This document shows, in pieces, positions 13,760 to 26,987 of a DNA stretch of 64,000 nt. How positions within the stretch are numbered: the stretch's first letter is position 1; each line of letters opens with the position of its first letter. Under the pieces are notes generated by a model. It was given only the letters and a program-made list of their open reading frames with translations, was not told the DNA's origin and did not search any database. Origin of the DNA: Chrysomallon squamiferum (Eukaryota; Mollusca; Gastropoda; Neomphalida; Peltospiridae). Made by a program: the position numbers and the translations under genes. The stretch covers positions 30,994,957-31,058,956 of the forward strand of contig CM022665.1 of NCBI GenBank assembly GCA_012295275.1, in the 5' to 3' direction.

Positions 13760-13846
<87 letters not shown>

Positions 13847-13872
13847 TCTTTCTTTCTTTCTTTCTTTCTTTA
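13760..13872. repeat. Compound (TTA)n(TTTC)n microsatellite
   Basis: About 29 TTA units pass directly into a run of TTTC units. Confidence 0.97.
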
Positions 13873-14289
13873 TTTCAGTCCTGTTTACTTTTTCTTTGTT
13901 CGGAGTATTTTAAAGAGCAAAGAAAAACAATGAAAATGAAAGAGAAAAGAACGGGGAAAAAAATTATATTTTATTTCTATTGTTATGTCAGTTATTCTTA
14001 ATAGCGTGCTATTTCTTTCTATTTATTTTTAACTTTTTTTTTTTTCTTCATAAAGTCACAGTGATCGCCTTGGGCAAGTCATTTATCATCATCAGAGAAA
14101 CCTCCTTTGATCGATCGAACGATGAAGCCCAAATGCAAACCAGATGTTTCGGTCTTATACATTATTAAACTTAGGCACAAAACTCTTCGTGATGTCAGCG
14201 TAAGAAAAGACACTGGGGGCTTCTGTCGTAAACCTGTTATGTTTTCCATGGGGTCACACTCAAAGAATTAATTATTGATATCCTTAACA

Positions 14290-14357
14290 CAACTAGTGCA
14301 CGCTGTGTGGGTGGGTTCTCTTCGTTTTGTTTTGTTACTAGGTTCGAATCCCGTCTA
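14290..14357 (+). other. Possible SINE relic with a Pol III B-box-like motif
   Basis: GGTTCGAATCCC at 14341-14352 matches the tRNA/SINE B-box consensus exactly. The sequence 30-50 bases upstream contains only a poor A-box-like stretch (GTGTGGGTGGGTTC). A degraded tRNA-derived SINE is possible; chance occurrence of the 12-mer cannot be excluded. Confidence 0.3.
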
Positions 14358-14931
14358 AGTACGTATTACTTCATTGTTCAGATGTACTTGAATGATTGTC
14401 CCTCCGAGCAATGCAAGCCCAAATATAATTTAATAATTGCTAAAAGTGTTGCTATCAGTATCGTACTTCAAATATCAGAGTATCTTGAATGTTTAAAGAT
14501 AGACCGTTCTCGTTGACCACTTAAGGGATGCACTTTAGTCACGTTTTACGCTGCATATATATATGTATAAAACAGTTGTTACGGTTTCGCTTGCTTGCGA
14601 TTATGTATAATAACAGAAAAAAAAAAAAAAATTATAAATAGTTATATACGTTTTTAATCTATTTTACTTTTAAGTGAGCATACGGTTTCTCAATGGAATT
14701 CCACAAAAACAAAACTTGTAGCAGTGGTTGATGCAGTGTATTGCAGTTGTTGTTGTTTATTTTTTTATTTTTAGTTCTTATTACTTCTACTAATTATTTT
14801 ACTTAATTTGTTTGTTTACTCAGTTGTTTTGGTTTTGTTATTCATATTTAATAATTAATTTATTTTTTCTGTTATGTTTTCTAAGAATTATTATTATTAG
14901 CAGTAGTAGTAATAGTAGTTTTTTTTATATT

Positions 14932-15045
14932 GTTGTTGTTGTTGTGGTTGTTGTTGATGTTGTTGTTGTTCTATTTCTTCTTCTCCTACTTCTTCGTTTT
15001 CTTCTTATTATTCTTCTTCGTCGTATTATTATTATTATTATTACT
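14932..15045. repeat. Mixed TTG/TTC/TTA trinucleotide tract
   Basis: Successive impure runs of TTG, TTC and TTA. Confidence 0.9.
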
Positions 15046-15059
15046 AATGTAATATAAAA

Positions 15060-15560
15060 CTTACAGAAATCTGGATGTCTGTTATCAGTGTTTGCCTGAC
15101 ATTATTTCTAACTGTCAAAGGTTAGACGGCATCCTTTATATAAACAACAAACAATAATACGTTACTGTTAAGTCATACTTTCAAGCAGTGATAATAAAAA
15201 TAACAATACAATGGGTTATTAGGTGGAGAAGCTGAAATAATGACGAAGAGTCACAGTCTGGAATACAAAGTGCAAACCAGCGTCATACAAACAACTGCAA
15301 AAAGTAAACATATTTCTGAAATCTGCGACTGCGATGACCTCCACCTGTCAACGTCATGTCGGCAGAAATATTTTGGGAAGAATTCGTAACGCCGAAGGCT
15401 TGGATCACAACCTGAAGCTGGATGTAACCCGCCCTGGTCTCGTTCCCTCAACACTCATTGTGAAACGGCTTCGCGGTAAACGACATCCAAGCACAAGCTT
15501 GAAAATAATGTCAAACGATCAACTTGTGAAAACGAAACATTGTTGAAAGTTTGAAACTTT
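15060..15560. other. Non-repetitive intergenic island
   Basis: Mixed composition with CpG, especially 15330-15500, where reading frames of 67 and 70 codons overlap on opposite strands without recognisable motifs. I treat it as non-coding. Confidence 0.3.
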
Positions 15561-16700
15561 TTGTTTCAGCTGTAAAAACATTACGCCAATGTTATGGCAT
15601 TACTGTTTGACTAGTCATAGATTTTCGAGATGAAGATTTGTTAAACAAAAAGTACTCAGACGAAAGATGTTATTAATGCGTAGTTCAAGATATTCATACA
15701 ACTTCGCATAATAATCGTCCCGTTATGAAATGTGAATTATTCACAGAATGTATATCTAGCACGCTATTTGTTTTTCTCACTATTGTCTGATAATTCTTCT
15801 CACAGTCTTTTGATCAAAACAGTCTCTATTTTGTATTTATTTATAGATTCATCAGAAACTAATAATAACAGATTTAATGTTATTAATATTGGTAATTAGC
15901 ATTATTTTCCAATTAATAACAAATAAGAGATTTTATTGAAAGTATTTCAAAGAATCTGGATTCTGAAGACATCACAGTAATGTATTATCGCACTAACTAA
16001 AAACTTGCATAATGATCAAAATCAAGCAAATCTAATATTATTTAAACTCTTAGAAAATAATACATGAAAGCCTGAAGTAAATAATATTAAAATTAGTAAG
16101 TTATAATTTCAATAATAAGTAAACACAATAAAATATTTTATTTATTTATAACTTATTTTAATAAGTAGGCGCGGAATTATGAAAGTGTTTTATTTTACAA
16201 CAGCGGAGATTGCGAAGCTTAAGAATAATTTTCAAGTATCAAAATGTAAATGTATAAAAAAAAAAAAAAAAAAAAAAAAAAGCTTGCTGTCTTTATAACA
16301 TACAAAATAAAATAAAGCAAAGCAAAGCAAAGCAAAGCAAAGCAAAGCAAAACAAAACAAAATAAAACAAAAGGAAATTAAAAAAAAAAAACCCAACGAA
16401 AACACATTTATGTTAATTTTATAATTATAGAAAAAAGAAGAAAAAAATCGAAAAATAAATGACGACTATAATATGATTTGGTTTTTGAAAAAGTAAATAA
16501 ATATTGGGGAAAAAAATCGAAAATTACGTCTATTTTATTTTATTACAATGTAAAGATATTTAAAAAAAAAAAAAAAAAAAAGATAAAAATTGCAAATTAT
16601 TTACAGAAAAAGTCTTCAAAAAAACGTCAAAGTTAATAAAGTTTATTATTAGACTTTAACCAAAGATCGGGGAAAAAATAAAAATAAAAATAAAAATTAC
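15561..16700. other. AT-rich intergenic DNA with poly(A) and AAAGC runs
   Basis: Contains poly(A) near 16256-16280 and 16561-16580 and the AAAGC pentamer run. Nothing else is recognisable. Confidence 0.6.
16316..16350. repeat. (AAAGC)n pentanucleotide repeat
   Basis: About six to seven copies of the five-base unit, degenerating to AAAAC. Confidence 0.92.
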
Positions 16701-16879
16701 GTGATCTTAAACTTATTTTATTTCCTTCGCGTATGTTGGTTGATGAAGCTTGCAAAGAGATCCACACAACATTTAATTTGTCAGAATTGTTATAATAATT
16801 TTATTACATTTAGTTGGGTTTTTGTTGTTTTTTCACGACACGCTGAAACATGATTTAACTTTTCTCTACTCTACGGTTC

Positions 16880-17530
16880 CAAGATAAGAAAATAACATAT
16901 TTTTGGCGCGTGCACAGGGGCACGTGCAGAATGCAGGGCCAGGTGCCACTTCGCTTTACAGGTAATTATTGTCTTCAATTTCACCTGAGATCCTCCATTG
17001 TGACACCGAGTGACATTATCGCCTTATCTCGGGGGGAGGGCATGGATAACTAACCCTCCGCCAAGTTTTTAGACTTTTTCTTATTGTTAAATTATATCTC
17101 TTTGCCTGCACGCGTCTTTTTGCCGTCCATTGTTCCGCGGGGTGTATGTGGCGAACGTATGGCAAGGCGAAATTGGAGCCGGCCACCAGAACCTTTGCGT
17201 CCACCTTCAAAGCATCTTCTTGTAACCATCACCTGCAATTTAATTGAACGTGAATATATCATAGCTAAATGACATGTCACATGGTTTGATGGTCCCGAGT
17301 GGCTTTGTCCGCTTCTATTCCGACCAGTAATTATCAGACCTTATCTTAAGAGCCGGCATACGTTTTATCTTCTCCTTAATTAATTTTGCTCCAGTGAACC
17401 CATCATGTTTTTAACGCTAAAACCAATAAACATTATGGAAAATATGTTTGGGTTGGGCATTTTTTAACAAATGCACCACTTTAGCGCCACTTGCACGCTC
17501 GTGTCTGTAACGTTAGCCTGAAAAGGAAAT
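16880..17530. other. Candidate cis-regulatory island with GATA and homeodomain motifs
   Basis: The island contains a CACGTG E-box near 16921 and repeated GATA sites on the minus strand (TTATC at about 17017, 17025, 17326, 17341 and 17366). It also has TAATTATC near 17329 and TTAATTAATTTT near 17377. Composition is balanced with CpG, unlike the AT-rich surroundings. Overlapping frames of 62-64 codons on both strands carry no protein signature. The motifs are seen; enhancer function is inference. Confidence 0.35.
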
Positions 17531-17942
17531 CAAACAAAGACTGGCTTATATTTAAAGTTTTCACACAAGGCTTTTTCAGTACTCGCACCACTGGAAGTTA
17601 TTACGAGGGATATGCGTTGGTTTTGTAGCATATGGCAAATACTGAATTTTTTTTTTTCAATCTGAAATGTTATAATCATATCTATATACATATATTTATA
17701 TACACATACGCACATATATACCTTCATACGTAACACATATCCATGTTCAAACCTGTCTACCTAAATACATTCACACATACAAATATGCGAGCATATATAC
17801 ATACATACATACATACACACATACATTAATACATATATACATACACACATACACACGCATATACACCCACACATACATACACAAATTCATACATATATAC
17901 ATACATACACATATACATACACACACACACACGCACACACGC

Positions 17943-18010
17943 ACATACATACATACATACATACATACATACATACATACATACATACATACATACATAC
18001 ATACATACAT
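17943..18010. repeat. (ACAT)n tetranucleotide microsatellite
   Basis: A pure CATA run lies inside a wider 17796-18070 field of impure ATAC/ACAC units. It produces a poly(Met-Tyr-Val-Cys) frame on the minus strand. Confidence 0.95.
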
Positions 18011-18184
18011 GCAGACATGCAGACATGCAGCTACGCATACATATGTACATACTTACACAGAAACACATATAAAATATTAAGTGCTTTTCTTCACAACATT
18101 AACACAGTTTAGCACTCCCTATTATTTTCCACTTTAAAATTCCCAATTATCCATTCTATTGAGCGACATAAAAAATAAAAAAAT

Positions 18185-18221
<37 letters not shown>
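18185..18221. repeat. (AT)n microsatellite
   Basis: About 17 AT copies. Confidence 0.95.
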
Positions 18222-18225
<4 letters not shown>

Positions 18226-18716
18226 ACATTACCTTATGTAAGCCAGACCAGTATATTTTCGTATTTAACTTCTTGGGAGGCCTGAGTGGTGTCATTTTGA
18301 CTGTGTGGTGTATCAAGTTCAGAGTATAAAACTTTAATTTCTGCTTTTGAAGGCTAAATCAATTCACAATTGTTTTCTTATTGTAACTGTCTAATCTGAT
18401 ATCGATCTTCTTTTTGCCAGATGTTATCCTTTATGATTTGGTCTAGTTTTGAAATAAAGTCAATTCATTTGTTTATTATTTTTGTAAAGAGTATGCCCAT
18501 TCAAAGACCACCCGGTTTCTTTTTAAAATCGACTTTAATAACTTTGTTATGTTCGTGGTAATATCCAGTTTCTTGCTCAATTACGCAGCATCTTTGAAAA
18601 TAGAGCTGAAACAGGAGTATATGACGTAGATTCGATAGAGCATACAGATAAGAAATACAGAGCAGAAAGAACTGAGCTGAAGAAATATAAAGCAAAAATT
18701 GATTTTGTTGTTTATT
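18222..18716. other. Intergenic DNA, nothing recognised
   Basis: Ordinary AT-rich sequence with no supported ORF or RNA gene. Confidence 0.5.
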
Positions 18717-18823
18717 ATATTATTATTATTGTTGTTGTTGTTATTCATGCTGTTTCAGTTGTTGTTGTTGTTGTTGTTGTTCTTCTTCTTCTTCTTCTTA
18801 TTATTATTATTATTATTATTATA
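18717..18823. repeat. Mixed TTA/TTG/TTC trinucleotide tract
   Basis: Consecutive runs of three related trinucleotides. Confidence 0.9.
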
Positions 18824-19091
18824 TTTAATAAACACAGCGTCCAAATCAAGATGTAATATTCTTAGAAAGTTAGAAAATTATATTCGTCAGAATTATCAGC
18901 TTTTAGCACTGATCTAAATAAATTTAAAAGTTTGACTTACGAATACGTTACTATATACCTGAGCATAATATAATAATTATTATTATTATTAAAACTTATT
19001 TTTTATTATAACACCTGAAAGAGAAAACATACTTTTGCAACTCCATGTGTTTTCTTACTGCTTAGCACCCATTTATATTTTACTATAGATA

Positions 19092-19133
<42 letters not shown>

Positions 19134-19147
19134 AAAAAAAAAAAAAA
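19092..19147. repeat. (AAT)n and poly(A)
   Basis: About ten AAT units followed by poly(A). Confidence 0.93.
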
Positions 19148-19411
19148 GTCGATTTTAATACTATTACAGTTAGCGAACCATTTATCTGGTAAGTATGGAA
19201 ATCGGAGGTGGTCCAAATTTTTCGATTTGTCAGATTTCTGGAAACAGTCTAAATCTTTACTTAAAATATGAAATGAACAGTGAAAAATAGTATATATTAT
19301 TATTATTATTATTTTTTTTTTTCATTGTTTATTTCTGTGAGCCGGATAAATGGTTCGGTACCTGTATTTCTATGATTTAGTTATGACATTATTAAAGAGA
19401 TCGAGGTTATG

Positions 19412-19413
<2 letters not shown>

Positions 19414-19490
<77 letters not shown>
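19414..19490. repeat. (CT)n microsatellite, 77 bp
   Basis: Perfect CT run. Together with the next CT tract it creates a spurious 139-codon poly(Leu-Ser) frame. Confidence 0.97.
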
Positions 19491-19494
<4 letters not shown>

Positions 19495-19640
19495 GTTTGT
19501 GTATGTATGTGTTTTTGAGAGAAAAAGAAGGGGGGAGAGAGAGAAAGCAGTTTTATTTATTCAAAGGAAATTAAAATATTTCAGTTATGCTTATAAGCTC
19601 ATGCTTGAAATGTACACGCATGATGGTGTTAAATCCACCT

Positions 19641-19768
<128 letters not shown>

Positions 19769-19859
19769 AGTCACATGCTTGGATCTACACATTATCTTTA
19801 TACAGGTCTGAAAATGACAGTCAGATAGATAAAATAAATACGTTAATAGATTTAGTTGG

Positions 19860-21040
19860 TTGGATGGTTGGTCTAAAACCCCAGCATTAAGGCATTTTGT
19901 AAACTTCAAACACTCATCCCTCCCAAAGGACAAACCTCTCTCTAGCGGCTGAAACCGCGTATACCTAAAAACTTGACATGGTCCATTAGTCTTGGGAATT
20001 GGCAGGCCTTTGATAAGTTCAGAAAGTTAATCCAAATAACAGTAACCTTTAGAATTTCAATACCCACCGTTATCAGCAAGCTGTCGATTTGCTTGGATTA
20101 CCAAACAAACGTGATGGTGAGTACAATAAGAACACATTAGGATTTAGGTTCTCTGGGCTTAAAGGTTGAAACCTCAATCTTCTTTGTGTGCACGGAATGC
20201 TGCAGTTTAATAGGTTTGACACAATCGTAGATTCTAATGAACAAAGCAGTGATAATAACTTTTGGATGACTACATTAAGAGAAGAAATAACTCCGGCTCG
20301 GCTTTCATTTCCTCTTGTAGATGTTTGTTTGATCTGGGGACGTGCGTGGCTGGCAACGTAATGGCCGGATCAGATCGCTTGTTGCGGAGTAATTAAGGCT
20401 TTTTTTTAAAACTCTTTTTTTTACCTGTGTGGCTAAGACAACAAGCCATACCTGTGCCGATGGGACCAGTCTCGTTTTACATGCGCGCGCGGACACTGCA
20501 GACGGCGCGTGAAGAAAACTGTTTACTCGCTCGGTAATAAAAGTGCCATCGCACGAATCTAAATACGAAGCGGAGACCGTTTTCTCTGCGAAATCTGTAG
20601 AAATATTGTTACAAAAGATCGATGGAGTTACGTCTCTGATCTTATCATATTATTCCAGCGCTTTGTTCAAGCCTTTTTCAGAAATAAAGCATGAAGCTGT
20701 CACGTGATCGGCCCGAGGGTTTGTCTTAATTGTTGAGAAAGCAAATATTTCGTCTGAATTGTTGAATTAGGAAATTAGATTCTCTTTCTCCGTCGTTTAA
20801 CGAATGTCACGGGGATAAATCTTTTCTCTAATGGCGGAATACAATAGGATGCGGGCCAGTCGCCTCTTAGCGACGCAATCTCTTGCTTTACAATACAATT
20901 AACTGAATATTATTTCTGTCAGAACAAGGTAAATGATCCTTATATTCTGAGCAAATAGCAATTTGTCTCTTTTATCTCGCCACGGTATCGGTCTCTATTT
21001 GCTCTAATTCTCATTGTCTGTTCGTGGAAAGGTGACATTT
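19860..21040. other. Long non-repetitive island, candidate regulatory DNA
   Basis: About 1.2 kb of balanced, CpG-containing sequence, densest at 20280-20560 (GCGCGCGCGG near 20484). It carries homeodomain cores (TAATTAAGG near 20391, CAATTAACTG near 20898) and GATA motifs. No frame exceeds 63 codons and none shows a protein signature. I see no exon with good splice sites. Confidence 0.35.
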
Positions 21041-21434
21041 ATACTGCACCCGGTGCTATATGCGAAATATTCAACATACACCAGCTGTCTTATTTTGTAG
21101 TGTGAAATAGAAGTCTGTATGCAACTCGTCTCAAGCCATTATATGACATGAATTTTAAATGATTAAGTTTCGTTCTGCAACGCTTCATAGACTTTGTAAT
21201 TTGCGACTAATAAATAAATGTCTAGGCATTTCTGTTTCAGGTAGCTACACTTAGAGATAAAATTAACAGAGTGTAGTGGGAGAGACAATTAATCTTATCT
21301 GAAGGAAAGAATAGATAGTTTTGTTATTCTTATAATAAAATATTATTTCATCATACCATTATCATAATCGTTATCATCATCAACGTCATAGTCACCATAT
21401 CTCTGTTGTTAATGCCTTCTTCTTTTCATTGTTA

Positions 21435-21436
<2 letters not shown>

Positions 21437-21507
<71 letters not shown>
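21437..21507. repeat. (TTA)n microsatellite
   Basis: About 24 TTA units; the minus strand reads as poly(Asn). Confidence 0.97.
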
Positions 21508-21509
<2 letters not shown>

Positions 21510-22071
21510 CCAGATGAAGCTGTGCAAACAAATAAATGAATGAAATAAGAAAAGATATTTATGAAAGTAATAATGAAATATAAAGTATTTGTCATTTATA
21601 TGTAAAGGCCTGTATGATAGTCAGGAATGGACTAATTATCACATTCAAACTGAAAACAAAACTTACCTGTACGAACAATAAAACCTGTATTAAGCGATCA
21701 CAAAATAAAGTGTATCTTTATTAAGACACGGCGTGATTGTATTATGTTAGATAATTAAAAATAATAAAATTATCATATCGTATCTTAATACAGGTAGCAG
21801 CTGGAAAAAGTTTTCACAACGTTTGCAAAACAAGAACCAAAGTTCAGGATATAGTACAAAACATAAGTTTAGATAATCTAAAAGATATTCTTTCACGTCT
21901 ATGATGGTATACTGAAGATGGTATTTTCATAGTTACTTCGACATAATTTCGTACTTAAAGACAGACGGAGTAAATCATAACAAAGTTGGTGTATCCTCAG
22001 TCTATCGAGGTTTTTTAAAATAGATTTTCACCGTACGAAATGACGTCATCTTTATCTTTGACTGAATATGT

Positions 22072-22452
<381 letters not shown>

Positions 22453-22499
22453 TCTCTCGCTCTATCTCTTTCTCTCTCTCTCGTCTCTGTGTGTATTTC

Positions 22500-23180
22500 C
22501 TAAGTGTGATAGATTTACATCCTCATAAACATATTAATGCTGAATCACCGACATGCTCAATTTGGATATCGTGTCTCCCTTGGGACACCTATTACCTTGG
22601 ACACATTTCATGAGCCAGTGAGCAAAATCTTAAGATAAATGTAGCTTTACGAAACTAACTAACCCGGCAGAGGCTCCAGCCTAACAATCGTCAAGAGAGG
22701 TATAAAACCTCATCAGGCGCGTACCAACCGGAAGTTTTCATCGACAATACACAGCGACCAACAGGGTGTAAAATTTCAAAGAAATTTATATTGATGGTTT
22801 TTGCTGTTTTGTTATTATTGTTATCGGGAGCATTCATTAAGACTTCTTTCATGGCGGTTTTAGGCATAGCTGCTGCATTCAACTGTAGCGAGCGGCGTCT
22901 CAGTTTTCTAATAGACAGAAAGCAAAGATTAGATTTGCAGGTAAACACCGGAAGTCGAGTCTTGGACAAAAAGCGAAATAAATTCTCTTTACTCACTGGC
23001 CTGTGGAAATAATGGCGGCGACTCATTTTTAATTTCCTCGAGCGCACTTAGTATTTGCCCGAGTCTTGTCTCGGCCCGACTAATGGCCACATGAAAGGTG
23101 TTTGTGTAATTAACAAAGCCAAAGGTTTCAATCAGATGTTACCTGCGGGAATCATCAGGAAGATACTTTCAGGTGAAAAT
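22500..23180. other. Non-repetitive island, overlapping ORFs on both strands
   Basis: The island holds a 118-codon minus frame (22691-23047) and a 73-codon plus frame (22791-23012) over the same DNA. Neither shows a recognisable domain. The edge at 23110-23150 has TAATTAACAAAG and CAATCAGATG, typical homeodomain/HMG-box cores. I favour a conserved non-coding element over a gene; the minus frame is the one to test. Confidence 0.3.
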
Positions 23181-23193
23181 GGAGAGACAGATT

Positions 23194-23219
23194 AAAAAAA
23201 AAAAAAAAAAAAAAAAAAA
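23194..23219. repeat. Poly(A) tract
   Basis: Uninterrupted A run. Another poly(A) occurs at about 23403-23417. Confidence 0.9.
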
Positions 23220-23399
23220 GAAATTACCCAATCAATAAATCTCTGCATAGATTGACACTAGTGCGATGACACGAACACCAAACAGATTGACGAAGCAATT
23301 GCCACAACTATTAAAGACAGGGAATGATCGATGAGACAGTTTCTCAGCAAAACTCGCTCTTAGCCAGTGTTAATGCACACAGTTAAAAAATAAAAAATA

Positions 23400-23960
23400 T
23401 TAAAAAAAAAAAAAAAACCTGGCCGCCGTTCCTTCATGTGTCTACAGACCCAAGACACGAACAAATGGTGCTTTTATTACCTGGCGAATTTGTCATTTGA
23501 AACCATTCAAGGGGAAATTCAATCGTGTGCACGTGCAGGACTTGTAATCCTAAGCTTACAATTTTATTTGTAGAATATAATGAAGGCAAACAAGTTAATA
23601 AAAGAAAACATTAATCATTCCGCACTTAAATAAGAAAAAAGGAAGAAAGAGTTTGAAAGAGAGTAATAATTGTCTGTTATGGATTCTCCTTTATCTCATC
23701 TTTTTAATATTCCTCGCGAAATGATAAAGCTCTGGTTTGCAGAAACCGTGGCACGGTTTTCATTTCCGGTCTTAATAAAGCGACCAGGTACTTTTTTCCA
23801 TTAAATTACTTCGCAATAGGAATCGCCAGTATGCAGTTAATCATAACGCCGCCATAAATGGAAGTGTCTGTGGACACGTGCAGTAAACAGGTGAATGCAG
23901 CAAAACCAGACTGACCGATAAAGATGAACAGTATTAAATATTAAACAAATATTTCCTATT
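23400..23960. other. Non-repetitive intergenic island
   Basis: Balanced composition with CACGTG E-box cores near 23531 and 23874 (CACGTG in GGACACGTGCAG) and AT-rich homeodomain cores. No ORF and no RNA gene. Confidence 0.3.
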
Positions 23961-24090
23961 CTTATCTCATTTTTCTTAAAACAAATGTTGCAAATTTATA
24001 TCTCAGTAATTAATTTCTACGAAAACTATTTATAAGCCAACAAAAATGAATTAATAAGAAAACTAAAAAAATTATAATAGAAAAAAAAAA

Positions 24091-24091
<1 letters not shown>

Positions 24092-24129
<38 letters not shown>
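24092..24129. repeat. (AT)n microsatellite
   Basis: About 18 AT units. Confidence 0.95.
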
Positions 24130-24131
<2 letters not shown>

Positions 24132-26987
24132 ATGTCTGCTTTATCCTGCCACGGTTAGCATGGTGCATATGCAAATTATGTGAACAGGAAAAAGTTTATA
24201 TCATAAGACAGTAGCTAGTTATTTGTTTTATACTGCAACCCTAAGTAATACAACAACTAAATGACATTTTATTTATCAACGTACTACTCTGGAGAGTAGT
24301 AGATTCACGCGTATTGAGTTCATTTTCGCCTACAAAGTTCTTAAATAACAACAATTTATTTATTATTTTGTAAATGAAAACTGTTTTGAAAATGGTATTT
24401 TATGATCTAAACCAGTATTTCAACACTAAACAATAACACGCACATAACAACGACAACATTAACACACACACACACAACAACAACACACACAATTTATGCA
24501 TGTATGTAAGTAAATAAGTATTATTTATCGATGTAATAATAATATATATTTTTTGTCAGTAATCGAAAATATTGAAATTTATCTAGTTGTGATATCTTGC
24601 CAATATATATATGTATGTAATTATTTTATTTATTTATTTATTTATTATTGTTATTTTTTATTGTTCTTTTTCTTGTTATTATTGTTGCTATTATTCTTAT
24701 TCTTATTTGTGTTAATATTATTATCATTATTTAGCTGCTGCTTTTTTAATGTTGTTGCTGTATCTTAACATGGTGAAGTATACTACAGCAGCAGAATATT
24801 ACTGCTTAATATCTAGAACTATTTGGAATGTGTCCCTGGTACAGTAACTATGAATAAATGATGAGAACTTAATCTCAAACCAAGCAGGCCTATCGTTTTA
24901 CAATACAAGGGAAATAACTGTGTACAGACGGGCATTCGACAAATAGCTAGGACACAATGTTTAGTCTACTTTTTTTCTTCAGAATATACATTTTTAAATT
25001 ATGCATGATAAAAACTAAATATAACAACTGCTTGCTGTTGTTATTGCATAAAACTGAAGTTATTCCACCTAAAATAAAACTGATTTTATTTTGCTTTCTT
25101 TGTTTATTTGTTTCTTTTTGTTGTTATGGCTGTTGTTTTGGTAGGATAATACAGAACATACTAAAAAGTTGGAGATATTCAAACTTAGAATAGAGCCAGA
25201 TAATTATGGTAATTTGCATTATTCGCGTTAAGACGAGATCGATATAGATTAAGTTAATCGTTAGTGACAAATTAGTATCAAATTTTATATTTTTCTTCAT
25301 TGTTGTTTATTCAGTAATATAGTGGGGGAATCGGAGACACACAAGGTTAGATTATTATGATAAAGATATGTCTCTTCTTACAGTGTAGTTTTATATGAAT
25401 TTTCAGGTTATAGGAAAGTTAATAACTTCCATCGGCATTTTGTTTCTGGACAAAATTATCATTTAAAATGTCAAATTGTGAGAGATTCATATATATTGTA
25501 ATTATATGAATAATAATAACAACAAAAACATAAAATGAATAAAATAAAATTTTAAAAATAATTATTACTTAGGATCACAGTTAAACACTATTAATATTTA
25601 ATTTTAAGTAACAATAAACAACTGATACAGACTAATGCTTAAGGTTCAAAGAAAAACTTACAAAAGCAGTAACAACGAAACTTTATTTTTTATTCAGGAT
25701 TCTATGCAATCACTGAAAATACAGCACGCATCATATTCGTTTTGTTAATGTTTTTCTTCTTAATTTATAATTATGATTATAATATCTATACCATCAGTTT
25801 AAAACTAAGTATATATCCAGTTTTTAGTTTTGATGAGGAAGGTATAAGGGACGTAACTCCTGTTTATTTCATTAAATTTCAGTACATATAAATCGCCCCG
25901 CACATTTCATCTGTTTAAATGAAAGGATTGTTTTATATATATATATTAGAAATTGATGCATCAATTTTGTCCAATACAGGAGTCGCCTAAGTTATCGATA
26001 CTGACTCTCATGCGTTCGATGAGGATCGAATATTTTTTAAAGATTAATTTTTGTTGTTAAAAAAAAAAAAAAAGAAAAAACAAAAAGGCGTTTTGATATT
26101 CCATAGGCGCCTCATTCCAAACTGTCTAATGTTTCAATAAACATCACCTTGATTTGTTGGTTTTCTTTAATGATGATTAAATGGAACATGGGCAACCTCA
26201 GCGAGGTGCCTGAACTTTTTTGGACGTATTTTATTCCAAGTATATGTTAGCTTTACATTTTATGATTATTTTACACTCAGAACGGACTCAGTGTATGTTT
26301 CATCATGCATCTTCTCTATCATGTGCCAGCATGTTATAGTCTCTCCTCGTATAGCATAACTAAGTACCAAATTACAGCTCGCTTCCAAAATCCCACCATG
26401 TTACAGAGAATTTGAAAAAAAAACCCCAAAACCAACAAAAAAACACAATCATTTTTTCTGTTACGTCATCAGTTTCTGTAATAAAAAAAAAAAAATGAAA
26501 AATGAAAAAGACGTCATGTGTCTTGTAGAAGCTTTGAATTTATTTTTTCAATACCAACGGAGATTAACTGCGATTTTTTACTTTAAAATAATAATAATAA
26601 TAAAAAAAATAATAAAAAATAGAAAACAATTTAAAAACATATATTAATTATTTAAAGGTAAGTTAAGAATTTTTAAATAATTATTTTTAAATAATTATTT
26701 ATTTATTTTTTAACCGAGAACTGATCTTTACATTCTTGAAATGATACCTGTGTATCTTATTATAGACTACCGTAGAGTTAACCAATCCTTCCATTGTTAA
26801 ACAATTGTTTTAATTAAAAATATATATATTTTAAAGCATTTATGTGTAATCTAAATACGTAGTTGTAATCATCGTTAAAACAATATTATATAATACTTTT
26901 TTCTTTATATTTATTCAAACCTATATTAAGCGATATCACTTTTGCTATTGTCAGTTGGTGTGCTAAGCCTAAGGTACGACGGCTAGA
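24130..26987. other. AT-rich intergenic DNA upstream of the Kunitz gene
   Basis: Mostly low-complexity AT-rich sequence with AC, TTTA and TTG runs. No supported gene. The promoter of the Kunitz gene should lie in the last few hundred bases, but no clear TATA box or initiator can be distinguished in such AT-rich DNA. Confidence 0.5.

Noticed and set aside
17771-18068. Cys-rich minus-strand frames that look like a Cys-rich peptide
   Set aside because: The Cys, Met, Tyr and Val pattern comes from the ACAT/ACAC repeat and has no start, signal peptide or Cys framework of its own.
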